Assembly (NCBI RefSeq): GCF_012030425.1
Contig: NZ_JAAUVN010000001.1
Location: forward strand, 1,674,001-1,738,000
Source of the DNA: Sphingobacterium sp. B16(2022)
GTDB lineage: Bacteria; Bacteroidota; Bacteroidia; Sphingobacteriales; Sphingobacteriaceae
Direction: 5' to 3'
Length of the DNA: 64,000 nt
In this document: positions 8,745-18,545 of the stretch, in pieces
Layout: each line of letters starts with the position of its first letter
Numbering within the stretch: the stretch's first letter is position 1
Notes under the pieces: model-generated
Told to the model about the DNA's origin: nothing
Databases searched by the model: none
Seen by the model: only the letters and a program-made list of their open reading frames with translations
Translations under genes and position numbers: made by a program

Positions 8745-10136
8745 TTAGTTACTAGCATTGATTTTAATACTTCGGAATGATACTTGATCGCCATGATCCT
8801 GCAATAGAATATAACCTTCATTAGCCTCTCCAAAATTCACCCAATCCTTATATTTGCTTTTTGCAACCAAGTCCTTAAATTCTTTAGAACCTCGTTCATA
8901 GCTCAACATTTTAACACCATTCAAATAGTGTTCAACTTTATTATCGGCAGTCACTACAACACGACCTCTATTCCACTCACCAATTGGTCTGCGAGCACGT
9001 CCATCTTGATTTGATGTCATCAAATCATACAGTGAAGCCAATGTACGATTGCCATCTCTACCTAACTTTGCGTCTGGATGCAACTTATCGTCCAACACCT
9101 GATACTCCAAGCCTATAGCAGATCCTTTTGTCTTCTCTTTGAGTGTTACAAAATATTTAACGCCGCTATTAGCTCCCGGACTGAGTTTAAATTCAAATGA
9201 TAGATCAAAAACCTTATATTTATCTTTTGTCACAATATCACCACCATTAGTGGACTCACCACCATTGGACTTCAAAACCATTAATTGCCCATCTTTTACT
9301 TCCCAACCCTTTTCCGGAAATTTTGCCCCATTAACACTACGCCACCCATTGCTGCTCTTTCCGTCAAATAGCAATTTAACTCCATTTTTTTTCTCAGAAG
9401 CAACTACGTCGTTAGGTTTTAGATTTACGATGTAAATATCTCTAGGAAAAGCACGAGATTTTAAATTAGAAGTTTGGATCTTGATATTTTTAAAGTAAAC
9501 CTTCTTTCCATCTAATTTCTCAGGTATACTATGTACTTGTAGACCTATAAATCCAGATCGGTCAATTGTATCCACGACATAGGAGACCGGAATATCATTT
9601 ACCCAGGTACGTAACTCATCTCCAATAGCTTCAATGCGGATATGATTATATTCTTCTTGCTTATAAGCCTTCTTTGCATTTTCATTTAGATCCAGCGGAT
9701 AAAGCCAACTACGACGTGCCTCATCATATATTCCACCAGTCCATGATCTTGAAGTAGGATCAATTTCAACCTGACGACCATACACCCGGCCAAGTCCGCC
9801 ATTCGCAGTAGGGTCTAAATGACTCCGTGTCTGAATACCCGAATTTGTTTGGTCTCCCTCAAGTTTCACATCTAGCTCTAATATAAAATCACCGTATTCC
9901 TTATCGGTGATTAAAAATGAATTAGGTGTCCCTTTAGTCATCCGTCCAACAATAGCATCCCCTTCTACAGAATAGGGTGCCTTGCCTCCTACAGATTTCC
10001 AGCCATTTAATGTTTTCCCATCAAATAGACTCATCCACCCTTTTTCTGTATCTGTATTCATCTGAGCATATGAGAATACGCCATTACTTAACATTGCACC
10101 GATAAAGACTGCTTTGACAATTGCATTTTTTTTCAT
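8745..10136 (-). CDS. Double DUF1080 (3-keto-disaccharide hydrolase-like) secreted protein
   Basis: The protein has about 463 residues from MKKNAIVKAVFIGAM; an ATG seven codons upstream (10157) would lengthen the N-terminus. It starts with a signal peptide ending near SYAQ. Two homologous DUF1080/LamG-like jelly-roll domains follow: one from GWMSLFDGKTLNGWKSVGG to about residue 225, the other from NGVKLLFDGKSSNGWRSVNG to the end. Each shows the FDGK.LNGW start and an FILELDVKLEGDQTNSGIQ- or DLSFEFKLSPGANSGVKY-like core. DUF1080 is described as a 3-keto-disaccharide hydrolase or concanavalin-like domain. Single-domain forms are about 230-260 residues, so this is a tandem duplication. The Tat-exported oxidoreductase is 11 bases downstream and likely supplies its keto-sugar substrate. 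Confidence 0.9.
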   Translation of the reverse strand: MKKNAIVKAVFIGAMLSNGVFSYAQMNTDTEKGWMSLFDGKTLNGWKSVGGKAPYSVEGDAIVGRMTKGTPNSFLITDKEYGDFILELDVKLEGDQTNSGIQTRSHLDPTANGGLGRVYGRQVEIDPTSRSWTGGIYDEARRSWLYPLDLNENAKKAYKQEEYNHIRIEAIGDELRTWVNDIPVSYVVDTIDRSGFIGLQVHSIPEKLDGKKVYFKNIKIQTSNLKSRAFPRDIYIVNLKPNDVVASEKKNGVKLLFDGKSSNGWRSVNGAKFPEKGWEVKDGQLMVLKSNGGESTNGGDIVTKDKYKVFDLSFEFKLSPGANSGVKYFVTLKEKTKGSAIGLEYQVLDDKLHPDAKLGRDGNRTLASLYDLMTSNQDGRARRPIGEWNRGRVVVTADNKVEHYLNGVKMLSYERGSKEFKDLVAKSKYKDWVNFGEANEGYILLQDHGDQVSFRSIKINASN

Positions 10137-10157
10137 TGGAATTATATTTTTAAACAA

Positions 10158-10821
10158 GATGAATCACGTATAAAGCATGAATTGATCTATAATAGTTTCA
10201 CCTACATAATTAGTTATTGAGCACAAGGCTCATTTTATTCATATTTAATCAATATGATCAGGACAATCACTATATGTTTTCACATAAATTGCAATGATAA
10301 ATGCTTTAGTAAAAACAATAATTAAAGAATCTATGAAATTAACTCATAAATATGATTATTGATCAAGAAATAATATAAAACGGTTTACAATTGAAAACAT
10401 ACATCATGGTAATTTTTCAATCAGTTGGTTTATCATTTTATTAAAATTAAAACAATAGTATCAATTACATATCTAAAAATCCACCAAAACAAATTAATTA
10501 TTTACGAAAACGTTTGAATATGTCACTTATAACACATACTTACATTTCATATGCTACACTAAAAAAACAAATTAGCGCATTTAAATAACCGCAAAAAGAT
10601 GAATTTACATTAATTAACAATTATTTTAAACAAAAATCTATTAATTACTGTTATGGAATCAGTAGCGATAGTGAAAAAATATTTCATTAAGTAAGGTACT
10701 TAAAAAGCATCAATTAACATATTAAGCGAACCAGATTAGCTTAGATTTTAGAATGGAAAAATAATTTTAAAAAGAATGCTCATTATTTAGTAAAAATTAG
10801 AAATAAGAAAAAATCAGTATC
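10158..10821. other. Long AT-rich intergenic region upstream of ohyA
   Basis: This 664-base gap lies between the divergent DUF1080 and oleate hydratase genes. It is very AT-rich with no credible ORF; the longest ATG frame I checked encodes 13 codons. Two LacI/GalR-like partial palindromes occur: AAACGGTTT near 10379 and AAAACGTTTGA near 10506. I see no TTTG/TAnnTTTG pair and no hairpin followed by a T-tract. It may hold regulatory sites for both genes. Confidence 0.4.
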
Positions 10822-12762
10822 ATGAAAGAAATCACCTCAAAATTTGAAAAAGTACTTAATGCATCTAGTTCTTATGGTAATGTAAATCACGAACCCGATT
10901 CAAGCAAAGAACAACAGCGAAATACTCCTCAGAAATCAATGCCATTTTCCGATCAAATTGGTAATTATCAACGCAATAAAGGTATTCCCCCAAAATCGTA
11001 TCAAAATAGTAAAGTGTATATTATTGGAAGTGGTATTGCAGGTATGTCGGCCGCTTACTATTTCATAAGAGATGGACATATTCCTGCAGAAAACATAGTC
11101 TTTCTAGAGCAACTTCACATTGATGGCGGTTCCCTGGACGGATCTGGGAATGCTACAGAAGGCTATGTGATTCGGGGAGGACGAGAAATGGATATGACCT
11201 ACGAAAATTTGTGGGACATATTTCAAGATATTCCTGCTCTTGAAATGCCTGAACCTTATTCAGTTCTTGATGAATACCGTTTGATCAATGATAATGACTC
11301 CAACTTTTCCAAAGCACGGTTGATCCATAACAATGGAGAAATTAAGGACTTCAGCAAATTTGGATTAGCAAAATTAGACCAGCTTGCTATCATTAAACTT
11401 TTATTAAAGAAAAAAGAAGATTTAGACAATATCACGATATCGGATTACTTTAGTGAATCATTTTTGAGCAGTAATTTCTGGACTTTTTGGCGAACCATGT
11501 TTGCTTTCGAAAACTGGCATAGTTTATTGGAGCTAAAACTATACATGCATCGCTTTCTACATGCTATTGATGGGCTAAATGACCTATCTTCGCTTGTATT
11601 TCCAAAATATAACCAGTACGACACCTTCGTTACACCATTACGCCGTGTATTACAGAAAAAGGGCGTTAATATCAGATTAAATGTATTAGTTAGTGATCTA
11701 CATATTCACAGCAATACGGAAGGGAAAACCGTCGAAAGTATCATTACTGAACAAGATGGAAAGGAAGTAATCATTCCAGTAGGAAAGGAAGATTTTGTGA
11801 TCGTTACTACAGGCTCTATGACCGAAGATACGTTTTATGGCGACAATAAAACAGCACCCATTATTGAAATCGATAACAGTACAAGTGGACAAAGTGCCGG
11901 ATGGAAATTATGGAAAAATCTCGCTGCTAAGTCGGAAGTATTTGGAAAACCAGAGAAATTTTGTAGTAATATTGAAAAGTCATCGTGGGAATCAGCTACA
12001 TTAACTTGTAAACCTTCTGCTTTAATTGATAAACTGAAGGAATATTCGGTAAACGATCCATATTCTGGAAAAACAGTTACTGGAGGTATAATTACGATTA
12101 CAGATTCCAATTGGTTGATGAGTTTTACCTGCAATAGGCAACCCCATTTCCCTGGACAACCTGACGATGTACTCGTTCTATGGGTATATGCATTGTTTAT
12201 GGATAAACAAGGTAACTACATCAAAAAAACAATGCCAGCATGTACAGGAGATGAAATTTTGAGCGAATTATGTTTTCATCTAGGTATTGTGGATCAATTG
12301 GATGATGTGATTAAAAACACCATAGTAAGAACCTCATTCATGCCATACATTACCTCCATGTTTATGCCTCGCGCCAAAGGAGACCGCCCAAGAGTAGTCC
12401 CAAATGGTTGCAAAAATTTAGGCCTTGTGGGGCAATTTATTGAAACAAATAATGATGTCGTGTTCACCATGGAAAGTTCGGTGAGAACAGCACGAATCGC
12501 AGTATATGAATTACTGAACCTGAATAAACAAGTTCCAGATATTAATCCTTTACAATATGATATCCGCCACCTCTTGAAAGCGGCTAAAACTTTGAACGAC
12601 GATAAGCCTTTCGTTGGAGAAGGTCTATTAAGAAAGGTGTTAAAAGGTTCATACTTTGAACATATTTTACCAATAGGAAGTAACGAAAATGATGATCATG
12701 AATCTTTTGTGCAAGAACAGATCACCAAGTTTAAAGACTGGATAAAAGGTATAAAAGGCTAA
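10822..12762 (+). CDS. ohyA: Oleate hydratase (FAD-dependent, MCRA family)
   Basis: The protein has 646 residues, as I recall the length of the studied Elizabethkingia enzyme. It adds water to the cis-9 double bond of oleic acid to give 10-hydroxystearate. An FAD-binding motif, [17 protein letters not shown], sits at about 65-81. R118 and the catalytic Glu122 fall in [10 protein letters not shown] (Glu122 at position 122), and Tyr241 also falls at its described position (LKLYMHRF). This numbering match supports the chosen start. Further family blocks are [12 protein letters not shown] and [18 protein letters not shown]. The family acts on free fatty acids, detoxifying host or environmental unsaturated ones, at the membrane. 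The gene is alone, with a long upstream region and a terminator at 12774-12814. Confidence 0.97.
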   Translation: MKEITSKFEKVLNASSSYGNVNHEPDSSKEQQRNTPQKSMPFSDQIGNYQRNKGIPPKSYQNSKVYIIGSGIAGMSAAYYFIRDGHIPAENIVFLEQLHIDGGSLDGSGNATEGYVIRGGREMDMTYENLWDIFQDIPALEMPEPYSVLDEYRLINDNDSNFSKARLIHNNGEIKDFSKFGLAKLDQLAIIKLLLKKKEDLDNITISDYFSESFLSSNFWTFWRTMFAFENWHSLLELKLYMHRFLHAIDGLNDLSSLVFPKYNQYDTFVTPLRRVLQKKGVNIRLNVLVSDLHIHSNTEGKTVESIITEQDGKEVIIPVGKEDFVIVTTGSMTEDTFYGDNKTAPIIEIDNSTSGQSAGWKLWKNLAAKSEVFGKPEKFCSNIEKSSWESATLTCKPSALIDKLKEYSVNDPYSGKTVTGGIITITDSNWLMSFTCNRQPHFPGQPDDVLVLWVYALFMDKQGNYIKKTMPACTGDEILSELCFHLGIVDQLDDVIKNTIVRTSFMPYITSMFMPRAKGDRPRVVPNGCKNLGLVGQFIETNNDVVFTMESSVRTARIAVYELLNLNKQVPDINPLQYDIRHLLKAAKTLNDDKPFVGEGLLRKVLKGSYFEHILPIGSNENDDHESFVQEQITKFKDWIKGIKG

Positions 12763-12773
12763 TCAGCAACATG

Positions 12774-12814
12774 AAATCCAATGTAATTACAACAGTTACA
12801 TTGGATTTTTTATT
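12774..12814 (+). terminator. Rho-independent terminator of ohyA
   Basis: AAATCCAATGTAA and TTACATTGGATTT form a 13-bp stem, followed by TTTATTTTA. It lies 12 bases after the ohyA stop. Confidence 0.9.
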
Positions 12815-12852
12815 TTAATCATCGCAAACGATACAGTTAAAAAGAGATTTTC

Positions 12853-13653
12853 TTAATATTTCCTATTTGGATGATTTCGCATAATGGAATAATAAGACGC
12901 TGTAAAAGCAGCTAAACTTTTATATCCAACCATAAAACCGATTTCACTTAAAGTATGTTGTTTCGTATCGATGAGCTCAATACTCTTTAGCACCCGAATA
13001 AGTTGTATGTATTTTTTTAAAGTTATTCCTGTTTCCTTTTTAAACAAACGCTGCAGTGTACGGATTGACAATGTGGACTGCGCAGCAAGTTCTTCAATTT
13101 TAAGGTTTATAGTATAGTGATTATTTATATAATTGCAAACAGACAACAAACGTTGATCTCCAGGTACAGGTATTTGTAAGTAATTGCTCTCTTTGCAAAA
13201 ATTAGGCAGGCTAATCTGCAATGCTTTTAAGAATATAGCCTGCTCTTCATCCTCAGTAAGAAGTTTATTCCATTTTGATGCGTACCGAAGCATCTCTATT
13301 AAAACAGCCGGTGCAGGAAATACATGAATGTCCTGAAAAAAACTGTTTTCTAAATCAGATTTAAATAAGACGACCATAAGTTTCACCTGTGAAGCTTCCG
13401 AAACAACACGATGTTTGAGACCCGAAGGAATCCAGATAACATGATTTTTAGGAACAAGGTATATATTACGATCCAGATGAAAATACTGGTACCCCTCTTC
13501 TACAAAAGTTAATTGACTTCGCGCATGAAGATGCTCATGTTCATCATGTTGCCAATTATCTTCATACCAAACATACATATCCTTTGGAATAAGATCTACA
13601 TAGATTCCTTTACCTTGTTCCGTAAGTCCGCATTTCGATCTGTCGTTTTGCAT
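12853..13653 (-). CDS. AraC-family transcriptional regulator (cupin sensor plus HTH)
   Basis: The 266-residue protein has an N-terminal cupin-like sensor region (residues about 15-110; EHEHLHARSQLTFVEEGYQYFHLD, then HVIWIPSGLKHRV). The two AraC-type helix-turn-helix motifs follow at about 165-266 (LKIEELAAQSTLSIRTLQRLFKKETGITLKKYIQLIRVLKS, then LSEIGFMVGYKSLAAFTASYYSIMRNHPNRK). The HARS/EHEHLH histidines could bind metal or ligand. It is transcribed divergently from the exported flavodoxin-RidA gene, 68 bases away, so that gene is its likely target and the shared region probably carries its binding site. The inducer is unknown. Confidence 0.9.
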   Translation of the reverse strand: MQNDRSKCGLTEQGKGIYVDLIPKDMYVWYEDNWQHDEHEHLHARSQLTFVEEGYQYFHLDRNIYLVPKNHVIWIPSGLKHRVVSEASQVKLMVVLFKSDLENSFFQDIHVFPAPAVLIEMLRYASKWNKLLTEDEEQAIFLKALQISLPNFCKESNYLQIPVPGDQRLLSVCNYINNHYTINLKIEELAAQSTLSIRTLQRLFKKETGITLKKYIQLIRVLKSIELIDTKQHTLSEIGFMVGYKSLAAFTASYYSIMRNHPNRKY

Positions 13654-13721
13654 GTTGTTTTTGGCAAATTTACTAAAAATGACTTACCTAATTTTGTAAG
13701 GGAACATAATAATTAAGATCT
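13654..13721. promoter_or_regulatory. Divergent AraC / flavodoxin-RidA promoter region
   Basis: The 68-base gap holds a plus-strand TAATTTTG (13689-13696), which fits the Bacteroidetes -7 consensus TAnnTTTG, 18 bases before the ribosome-binding area of the 13722 gene. It is embedded in CTTAC-N8-GTAAG, a short inverted repeat that could be the regulator site. No well-spaced TTTG is seen upstream. Confidence 0.45.
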
Positions 13722-14861
13722 ATGATTAACTTACGTAATATATTAATCGCATTAATATCAATATTTTCAATTGTAGCACACGCACAACAAAAAAAAGCGC
13801 GTGTACTTGTACTCATACATTCCGACAATGGAAGCACTTATGAGCTCGCTAAAGAATTTGCAAAAGGACTAGAAAGTTCCAATCAAGCAGAAGCAATTAT
13901 CAAAATGGTTAAAAAAAATGAGCATGCAAAATTAAAAGAAATTCCTGTTGCTACCCCAAATGAACTTTCATCATATGATGGAATAGCTTTTGGTTCACCC
14001 ATTTATTTTGGGAACATGAGTACTGCTATGAGCGAATTTTTATCAAAGACTGTCGATCTTTGGACAAAACATGGTTTGGAAGGTATGCCTGCTACCGTTT
14101 TCATGTCTGCAGGTAGCGGCGCGGGTAAAGAACTAGCCATTCAATCCATTTGGAATAGCCTCGCTGTACATGGGATGATACTCGTTTCAAATGGCATTCG
14201 TGGTAATGAAAAAATTGACGTCAAAATTCCACAAGGTAACACGGTATTGGGTACAACAAGTCTTTCCTCTGCAAAAAATGTCGAAAGACCAAGCGAAAGT
14301 GAGCGCTATTTAATCAAGCTCCAAGGTGAAAATTTTGCCAAAATTGCACTTGCCTTAAAAGGCACCTTCTTTAAGAGCACTGTTACTTTGTTAGAAAATA
14401 AAACAACAGTTGCATCAACATTAAAACAAAAAAAGATTACACTACCAGAAGTTCCCCAACCAGCAGGTAATTACAAACCTTACATTCGTACAGGTAATTT
14501 AATCTTCATCAACCAGGTAGCGTTAAAAGACGGAAAGATTCTTAATCCTGGAAAATTAGGAAAAGAACTCAACGAACAACAAGTAAAAGAAGCGACCAGA
14601 ACAACAATGCTGAATGTGATAGCTGTGCTAAACGAAGCTGTTGGCGGAAATCTCGAACAGGTTAAACGCTGTGTTCAGTTAACTGGAATATTCAATACAC
14701 CCGAAGGTTATACCAAGCATGCTGACTTAATGAACGTAGCCTCTGATCTTACAGTTGATGTTTTCGGAGAAAAAGGAAAGCATGCCCGCGCAACATTTGG
14801 TGCATCTTCCATTCCTGTAAATTCTGCTGTAGAAATTCAAGCTATCTTTGAAATTGACTAA
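13722..14861 (+). CDS. Exported flavodoxin/WrbA-like protein fused to a RidA-like domain
   Basis: The 379 residues fall in three parts. A signal peptide covers about 1-21 (hydrophobic core, then VAHAQQ). A flavodoxin/NAD(P)H:quinone oxidoreductase-like domain covers about 25-200 (RVLVLIHSDNGSTYELAKEFAKG; DGIAFGSPIYFGNMSTAMSEFL; ATVFMSAGSGAGKE). A RidA/YjgF/UK114-like domain runs from about 235 to the end (LIFINQVALKDGKILNPGKLGKEL; FNTPEGYTKHADLMNVASDL; ARATFGASSIPVNSAVEIQAIFEI, keeping the arginine that precedes the conserved G/P run). The RidA half resembles the YjgF-like_1 subgroup. Cytoplasmic RidA removes reactive enamines and WrbA reduces quinones with FMN. A combined exported form is unusual, and its role is unknown. 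The divergent AraC regulator is its likely control. Confidence 0.85.
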   Translation: MINLRNILIALISIFSIVAHAQQKKARVLVLIHSDNGSTYELAKEFAKGLESSNQAEAIIKMVKKNEHAKLKEIPVATPNELSSYDGIAFGSPIYFGNMSTAMSEFLSKTVDLWTKHGLEGMPATVFMSAGSGAGKELAIQSIWNSLAVHGMILVSNGIRGNEKIDVKIPQGNTVLGTTSLSSAKNVERPSESERYLIKLQGENFAKIALALKGTFFKSTVTLLENKTTVASTLKQKKITLPEVPQPAGNYKPYIRTGNLIFINQVALKDGKILNPGKLGKELNEQQVKEATRTTMLNVIAVLNEAVGGNLEQVKRCVQLTGIFNTPEGYTKHADLMNVASDLTVDVFGEKGKHARATFGASSIPVNSAVEIQAIFEID

Positions 14862-14990
14862 AAAAATTAAGCTTCATTGTTCATCAGCTAAAAACTTCCA
14901 TTTCGTCCTAGAGCTTATAGAAATCTGGTGGATCCCTATCTTTTTTAATTGAATCCCATTATCCTTGCCCTGTTAAAGGAAAAAATAAAA

Positions 14991-14998
14991 TATATTTG
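14991..14998 (+). promoter_or_regulatory. -7 promoter element TATATTTG for the GNAT gene
   Basis: TATATTTG matches TAnnTTTG exactly and lies 66 bases before the ATG at 15064. A CTTG with a long spacing of 23 bases (14964-14967) is the only -33 candidate. Confidence 0.5.
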
Positions 14999-15063
14999 CC
15001 ACAGATCACCAAATGATGTTACTAAAGTGAAAATAAGCAGGTACATCAGAAATTTATTTAGAA

Positions 15064-15570
15064 ATGGAAATAAGAAACAGCACAGCTCATGATATTGAGG
15101 ATATCTTCAAAGTTTACGAACAGGCCTCAGCATATAAACTACAAGTTGGTAATAAAGGATGGAAGGGGTTTAAATTAGCTCAGGTACAAAAGGAGATCGA
15201 TGAAAATAGACATTTTGTTATACTAGAAGGATCAGTTGTAGCTTGTACATTTGTACTTACTTTCAAAGATGATGTTATCTGGAAAGAATCTGCTAACGAT
15301 AACGCAATTTATATTCACAGAATAGCGACAAATCCTCTATTTAGAGGAAATTCTTATGTAACAAAAATCGTCGCTTGGGCTAAAGAATATGCAATTGCAA
15401 ATGAAAAAAAATTCATTAGACTAGATACTCATAGTGGGAATGATAAAATAAACAACTACTACATAAGCTGTGGTTTTATGTTTAAAGGAGTGAGTCAAAT
15501 TAAATGGACCCCAGAATTACCTGAACATTATAAAGAAGGATCATTTAGCTTGTTTGAGATAGCATTATAA
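15064..15570 (+). CDS. GNAT-family N-acetyltransferase
   Basis: The protein has 168 residues. The GNAT fold is visible as MEIRNSTAHDIEDIFKVYEQA at the N-terminus and the acetyl-CoA-binding region IYIHRIATNPLFRGNSYVTKIVAWAKEYA (about 79-107), equivalent to motif A with the RxxGxx-like RGNSY. Motif B follows as FIRLDTHSGNDKINNYYISCGFMFKG. The R-G-N-S variation departs from the usual Q/RxxGxG/A but is common in Bacteroidetes members of this group. The acceptor substrate is unknown. The gene is monocistronic, with its own promoter and a convergent terminator at 15578-15613. Confidence 0.87.
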   Translation: MEIRNSTAHDIEDIFKVYEQASAYKLQVGNKGWKGFKLAQVQKEIDENRHFVILEGSVVACTFVLTFKDDVIWKESANDNAIYIHRIATNPLFRGNSYVTKIVAWAKEYAIANEKKFIRLDTHSGNDKINNYYISCGFMFKGVSQIKWTPELPEHYKEGSFSLFEIAL

Positions 15571-15577
15571 AAAAACT

Positions 15578-15613
15578 ATTCGCTTCTTATTCTCAGCAAG
15601 ATAAGAAGCGAAT
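15578..15613. terminator. Convergent bidirectional terminator
   Basis: ATTCGCTTCTTATTCT and AGATAAGAAGCGAAT form a stem of about 14 bp between the GNAT gene and the DUF5916 gene, only 1 base from the DUF5916 stop. It serves both strands. Confidence 0.8.
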
Positions 15614-15614
15614 A

Positions 15615-18272
15615 CTACATATTGATCCAATAATTGATCTTCATCATAAAAGTATTGCTTGCGGGTAACCCAAACATCCGATCTAGATTATTTCCCCAGC
15701 CGGTTTGATAAATCTCGTCACGATTAGATCGATTATGTTCCCAGACAAGATACAAAGTAGATCCAGGAAGATACTCCCAGCGCGCAACTAAGTTTGAGCG
15801 AAATTCATTAAAACTAAAGTTTGGATCTTTGAACTTTAGCACATGGTTTCCTTTATCAACTTCATAAACACCTGAATTAAAACTTAATTCCTCTACAGTA
15901 AACGTTCTAAAACGATCCTCATAAGTGTGAGAATCTGTATTCGCGGCTTCTTTAAAGCGATCATATTTAGCAACTGAAGTGAAAGGAGAACCATAATATT
16001 GAATTGAAATATCAGGTGTTAGATTCATCTGCATATTTAAGGTAATACCATAGGTTTGTTGTTTCATACGCCCCATAACATAGGTCGTGCGATCTATACT
16101 GTTTTCCGTTGGTAAAATACTATTTACATATTGCAGATTATCTTTATTCCATGCATAATTTAGCTGTCCTGTAAGACGAACATGGTCCCCTAACCGGAAA
16201 ATCATGCTTGGGTGTATTGCATTATACCCCGTTTCCTGTTCCAAATAGTGTCGCCCATTATAATCTAATTTAAAAACGATCCGTTTTGCACGATCTGAAC
16301 TAACCATTACATTAGATTCAAAATTAGAATTCAATCTTAAGTCTGGCCCTCCACGAAGTTGACGGCTATCAATGGTATTCCAGTTAAAGGTTTCCTTGAT
16401 ATCCATTTCGATACGACGTTTCGTACTTAAACTCCTCCAACGGAGTGCAATATTATTATTAATAGCCTTTCCACCATAATTCCACATATTTTTCTGCGTT
16501 AGATTAATTCCTGCAAAACGAAATGGGCCCCATGGATCTGTTTTTCGATAGGTGATCTCAGATTCATTAAATTTAAAATCAGATTGACGAAGATACCCCA
16601 CATTGTTAAGATCGAATCCCGGTGATGACCAACTAAAAGTTTCTGCAAAATTCCATTGCGCATTTCCTCTCTTACCCACTTTTACATAACCACCTGTACC
16701 TTGTAAGGTCTTCTTATCCGGATCTAAATTCAGATACCCCGAGCCTGATTCACGTTGATAATAGTGGGTCGCATTCATTTTCGTATTAAGGATCGCATCC
16801 GCTGAGCCATGTAAAGTACTGAACATACCTTTTGCATCGATATAGTAAAGACGCTTAGCAAAGTACTGCGTAAAATCAACTCCACTTGTGAAAGCATTTT
16901 CAACCATTGCATCTTCCAGATGTTTTCTTCCTAACTTACGATTTACCGAAGTTACCATACCACCTAATAGCGTATTACCTTCCCAATTTTTTTGTACACG
17001 AGCCACCGTATAATTGGTTAAAGGCTCTGTAATCTCTTTATCGGGTTCACCATTTCGCATCACTTTAGAATTAGTCTCCGCAGTAATGCTTTCCAGAAAC
17101 CCAACTGTAACACCATTTCTGTTCGTGCCCGTTAACTTCATAGCACCTAAAATGGGAATAGGATTTGGTGTGCTCGCAAAACTTGTCAGATTATCTATAT
17201 TTTTGGGTTGATAAGTAGGCATTGCTCCTATTCTACGGGAGTAAAACATCATCCCCTCTTCATTATTATCAAACTCCAAAATATGTTTACCTTCAAGAAA
17301 AAAAGGTCTCTTTTCATCATAAAAAATCTCGAAAGCAGATAGATTCATGACCGACGGATCCAGTTCAACCTGACCATAATCTGGATTTATAGTCATATCC
17401 AGTGTAAAATCATTCAGTGCAAATTTCGCATCTAAACCCGCAGTGGCTTGCCACCTGCTCCCTTTCTGAAAAGGGCTGTTAGGTACTTTCGGATTTCGGA
17501 CAAATTTGCTCATCGTGTATGGCAAAAATTCAATTCCTCTTGGCTTTGGCAAGTCTGTCATACCGTGCATCTCTCCAAAAGAAAAAACATGTCCATTATT
17601 TTTTATTGGAATTAAACTCCAATTCTGGACCTCATTATTTCTCCGAATGATACGCCTTACGTGTAAACCCCAAATACCATCTTCATTTTTCTGATTATAA
17701 CGTAATTGACTAAAAGGAATCCTCAGTTCTGCCGTCCAGCTTGAATCTGCAAGGTCGATATTCGTCCGTCCTTCCCACACAGTATTCCAACTCAGATTGA
17801 CAGATAATTTATCCGTCACCGTCAAATCTGTCTTATTTCCCCCGAGATTAACATTAAATTCAGATGCCACACGATAATCATGATAGGTGTCAAATGCAAT
17901 ACTGATCAAATCTCCATTACTGTTATCATCGCGATTACCAATAAATGCATTCATGGTTTCCGGGTGTACATCCTTACAATAAACTCCTACATAAACATTT
18001 TCATCATCATAAAATATTTTCATCCGAGTCCATGAGGGTGTATAAACGCGTTCAAAAGGAATTACCTGAGAAAACTTTTCCGACCATTCTCCCTTATCCT
18101 TCCATATAGTTTCATCCAGTTTCCCATCAATTCGAGGCTGTTCTCCTGTAAGTTTTGTAATATGATACGCTCTTTTATAAGCGCTGTCTAAAGAAACGAC
18201 CTCTTTTCTTTGATCCTGAGCCTGACATAGACTATGGATGAACAAAGAAGCCAGGAAACAATAATATTTCAT
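15615..18272 (-). CDS. DUF5916 outer-membrane protein with CBM9-like N-terminal domain
   Basis: This 885-residue exported protein starts with a signal peptide (FLASLFIHSLCQAQ). A carbohydrate-binding-family-9-like/DOMON domain follows at about 35-220 (ITKLTGEQPRIDGKLDETIWKDKG; MKIFYDDENVYVGVYCKDVHPE; WTAELRIPFSQLRYN). Then comes the DUF5916 region, whose hallmark FFLEGKHILEFDNNEEGMMFYSRRIG is visible. The rest is a beta-rich barrel with many aromatic strands, ending YWINM. Such proteins are Bacteroidetes-specific and predicted to lie in the outer membrane. Their ligand and role are unknown; some sit by surface glycan systems. It stands alone, with a 273-base gap to the DoxX-like gene upstream. 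Confidence 0.9.
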   Translation of the reverse strand: MKYYCFLASLFIHSLCQAQDQRKEVVSLDSAYKRAYHITKLTGEQPRIDGKLDETIWKDKGEWSEKFSQVIPFERVYTPSWTRMKIFYDDENVYVGVYCKDVHPETMNAFIGNRDDNSNGDLISIAFDTYHDYRVASEFNVNLGGNKTDLTVTDKLSVNLSWNTVWEGRTNIDLADSSWTAELRIPFSQLRYNQKNEDGIWGLHVRRIIRRNNEVQNWSLIPIKNNGHVFSFGEMHGMTDLPKPRGIEFLPYTMSKFVRNPKVPNSPFQKGSRWQATAGLDAKFALNDFTLDMTINPDYGQVELDPSVMNLSAFEIFYDEKRPFFLEGKHILEFDNNEEGMMFYSRRIGAMPTYQPKNIDNLTSFASTPNPIPILGAMKLTGTNRNGVTVGFLESITAETNSKVMRNGEPDKEITEPLTNYTVARVQKNWEGNTLLGGMVTSVNRKLGRKHLEDAMVENAFTSGVDFTQYFAKRLYYIDAKGMFSTLHGSADAILNTKMNATHYYQRESGSGYLNLDPDKKTLQGTGGYVKVGKRGNAQWNFAETFSWSSPGFDLNNVGYLRQSDFKFNESEITYRKTDPWGPFRFAGINLTQKNMWNYGGKAINNNIALRWRSLSTKRRIEMDIKETFNWNTIDSRQLRGGPDLRLNSNFESNVMVSSDRAKRIVFKLDYNGRHYLEQETGYNAIHPSMIFRLGDHVRLTGQLNYAWNKDNLQYVNSILPTENSIDRTTYVMGRMKQQTYGITLNMQMNLTPDISIQYYGSPFTSVAKYDRFKEAANTDSHTYEDRFRTFTVEELSFNSGVYEVDKGNHVLKFKDPNFSFNEFRSNLVARWEYLPGSTLYLVWEHNRSNRDEIYQTGWGNNLDRMFGLPASNTFMMKINYWINM

Positions 18273-18545
18273 AATTATCCAATTATTTTTGTAGGTTCTA
18301 TATAATATTGGTGTTATATATAAGTCAATCGACCAAGTTAAATAAAATAAATCATACTATAATTGAATTTGCAACAGATTATTAAGATAACTTCCTTTGT
18401 TAAGAATTAAGATTCATAAAAAGCATACCGAACTCAGTTCCTAGCATCAATCTATAAACATCCCAACAATATTTCTCGCAAGTAAATGGAAAATTAAATG
18501 AAAACACTATCTTAGTAATCAATAGCTAATTATTTAAACCTTTTT

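Noticed and set aside
10506..10516. LacI/GalR operator-like AAAACGTTTGA upstream of ohyA
   Set aside because: Only a half-palindrome; no LacI-family regulator in the window. Reported only as a minor note within the intergenic entry.
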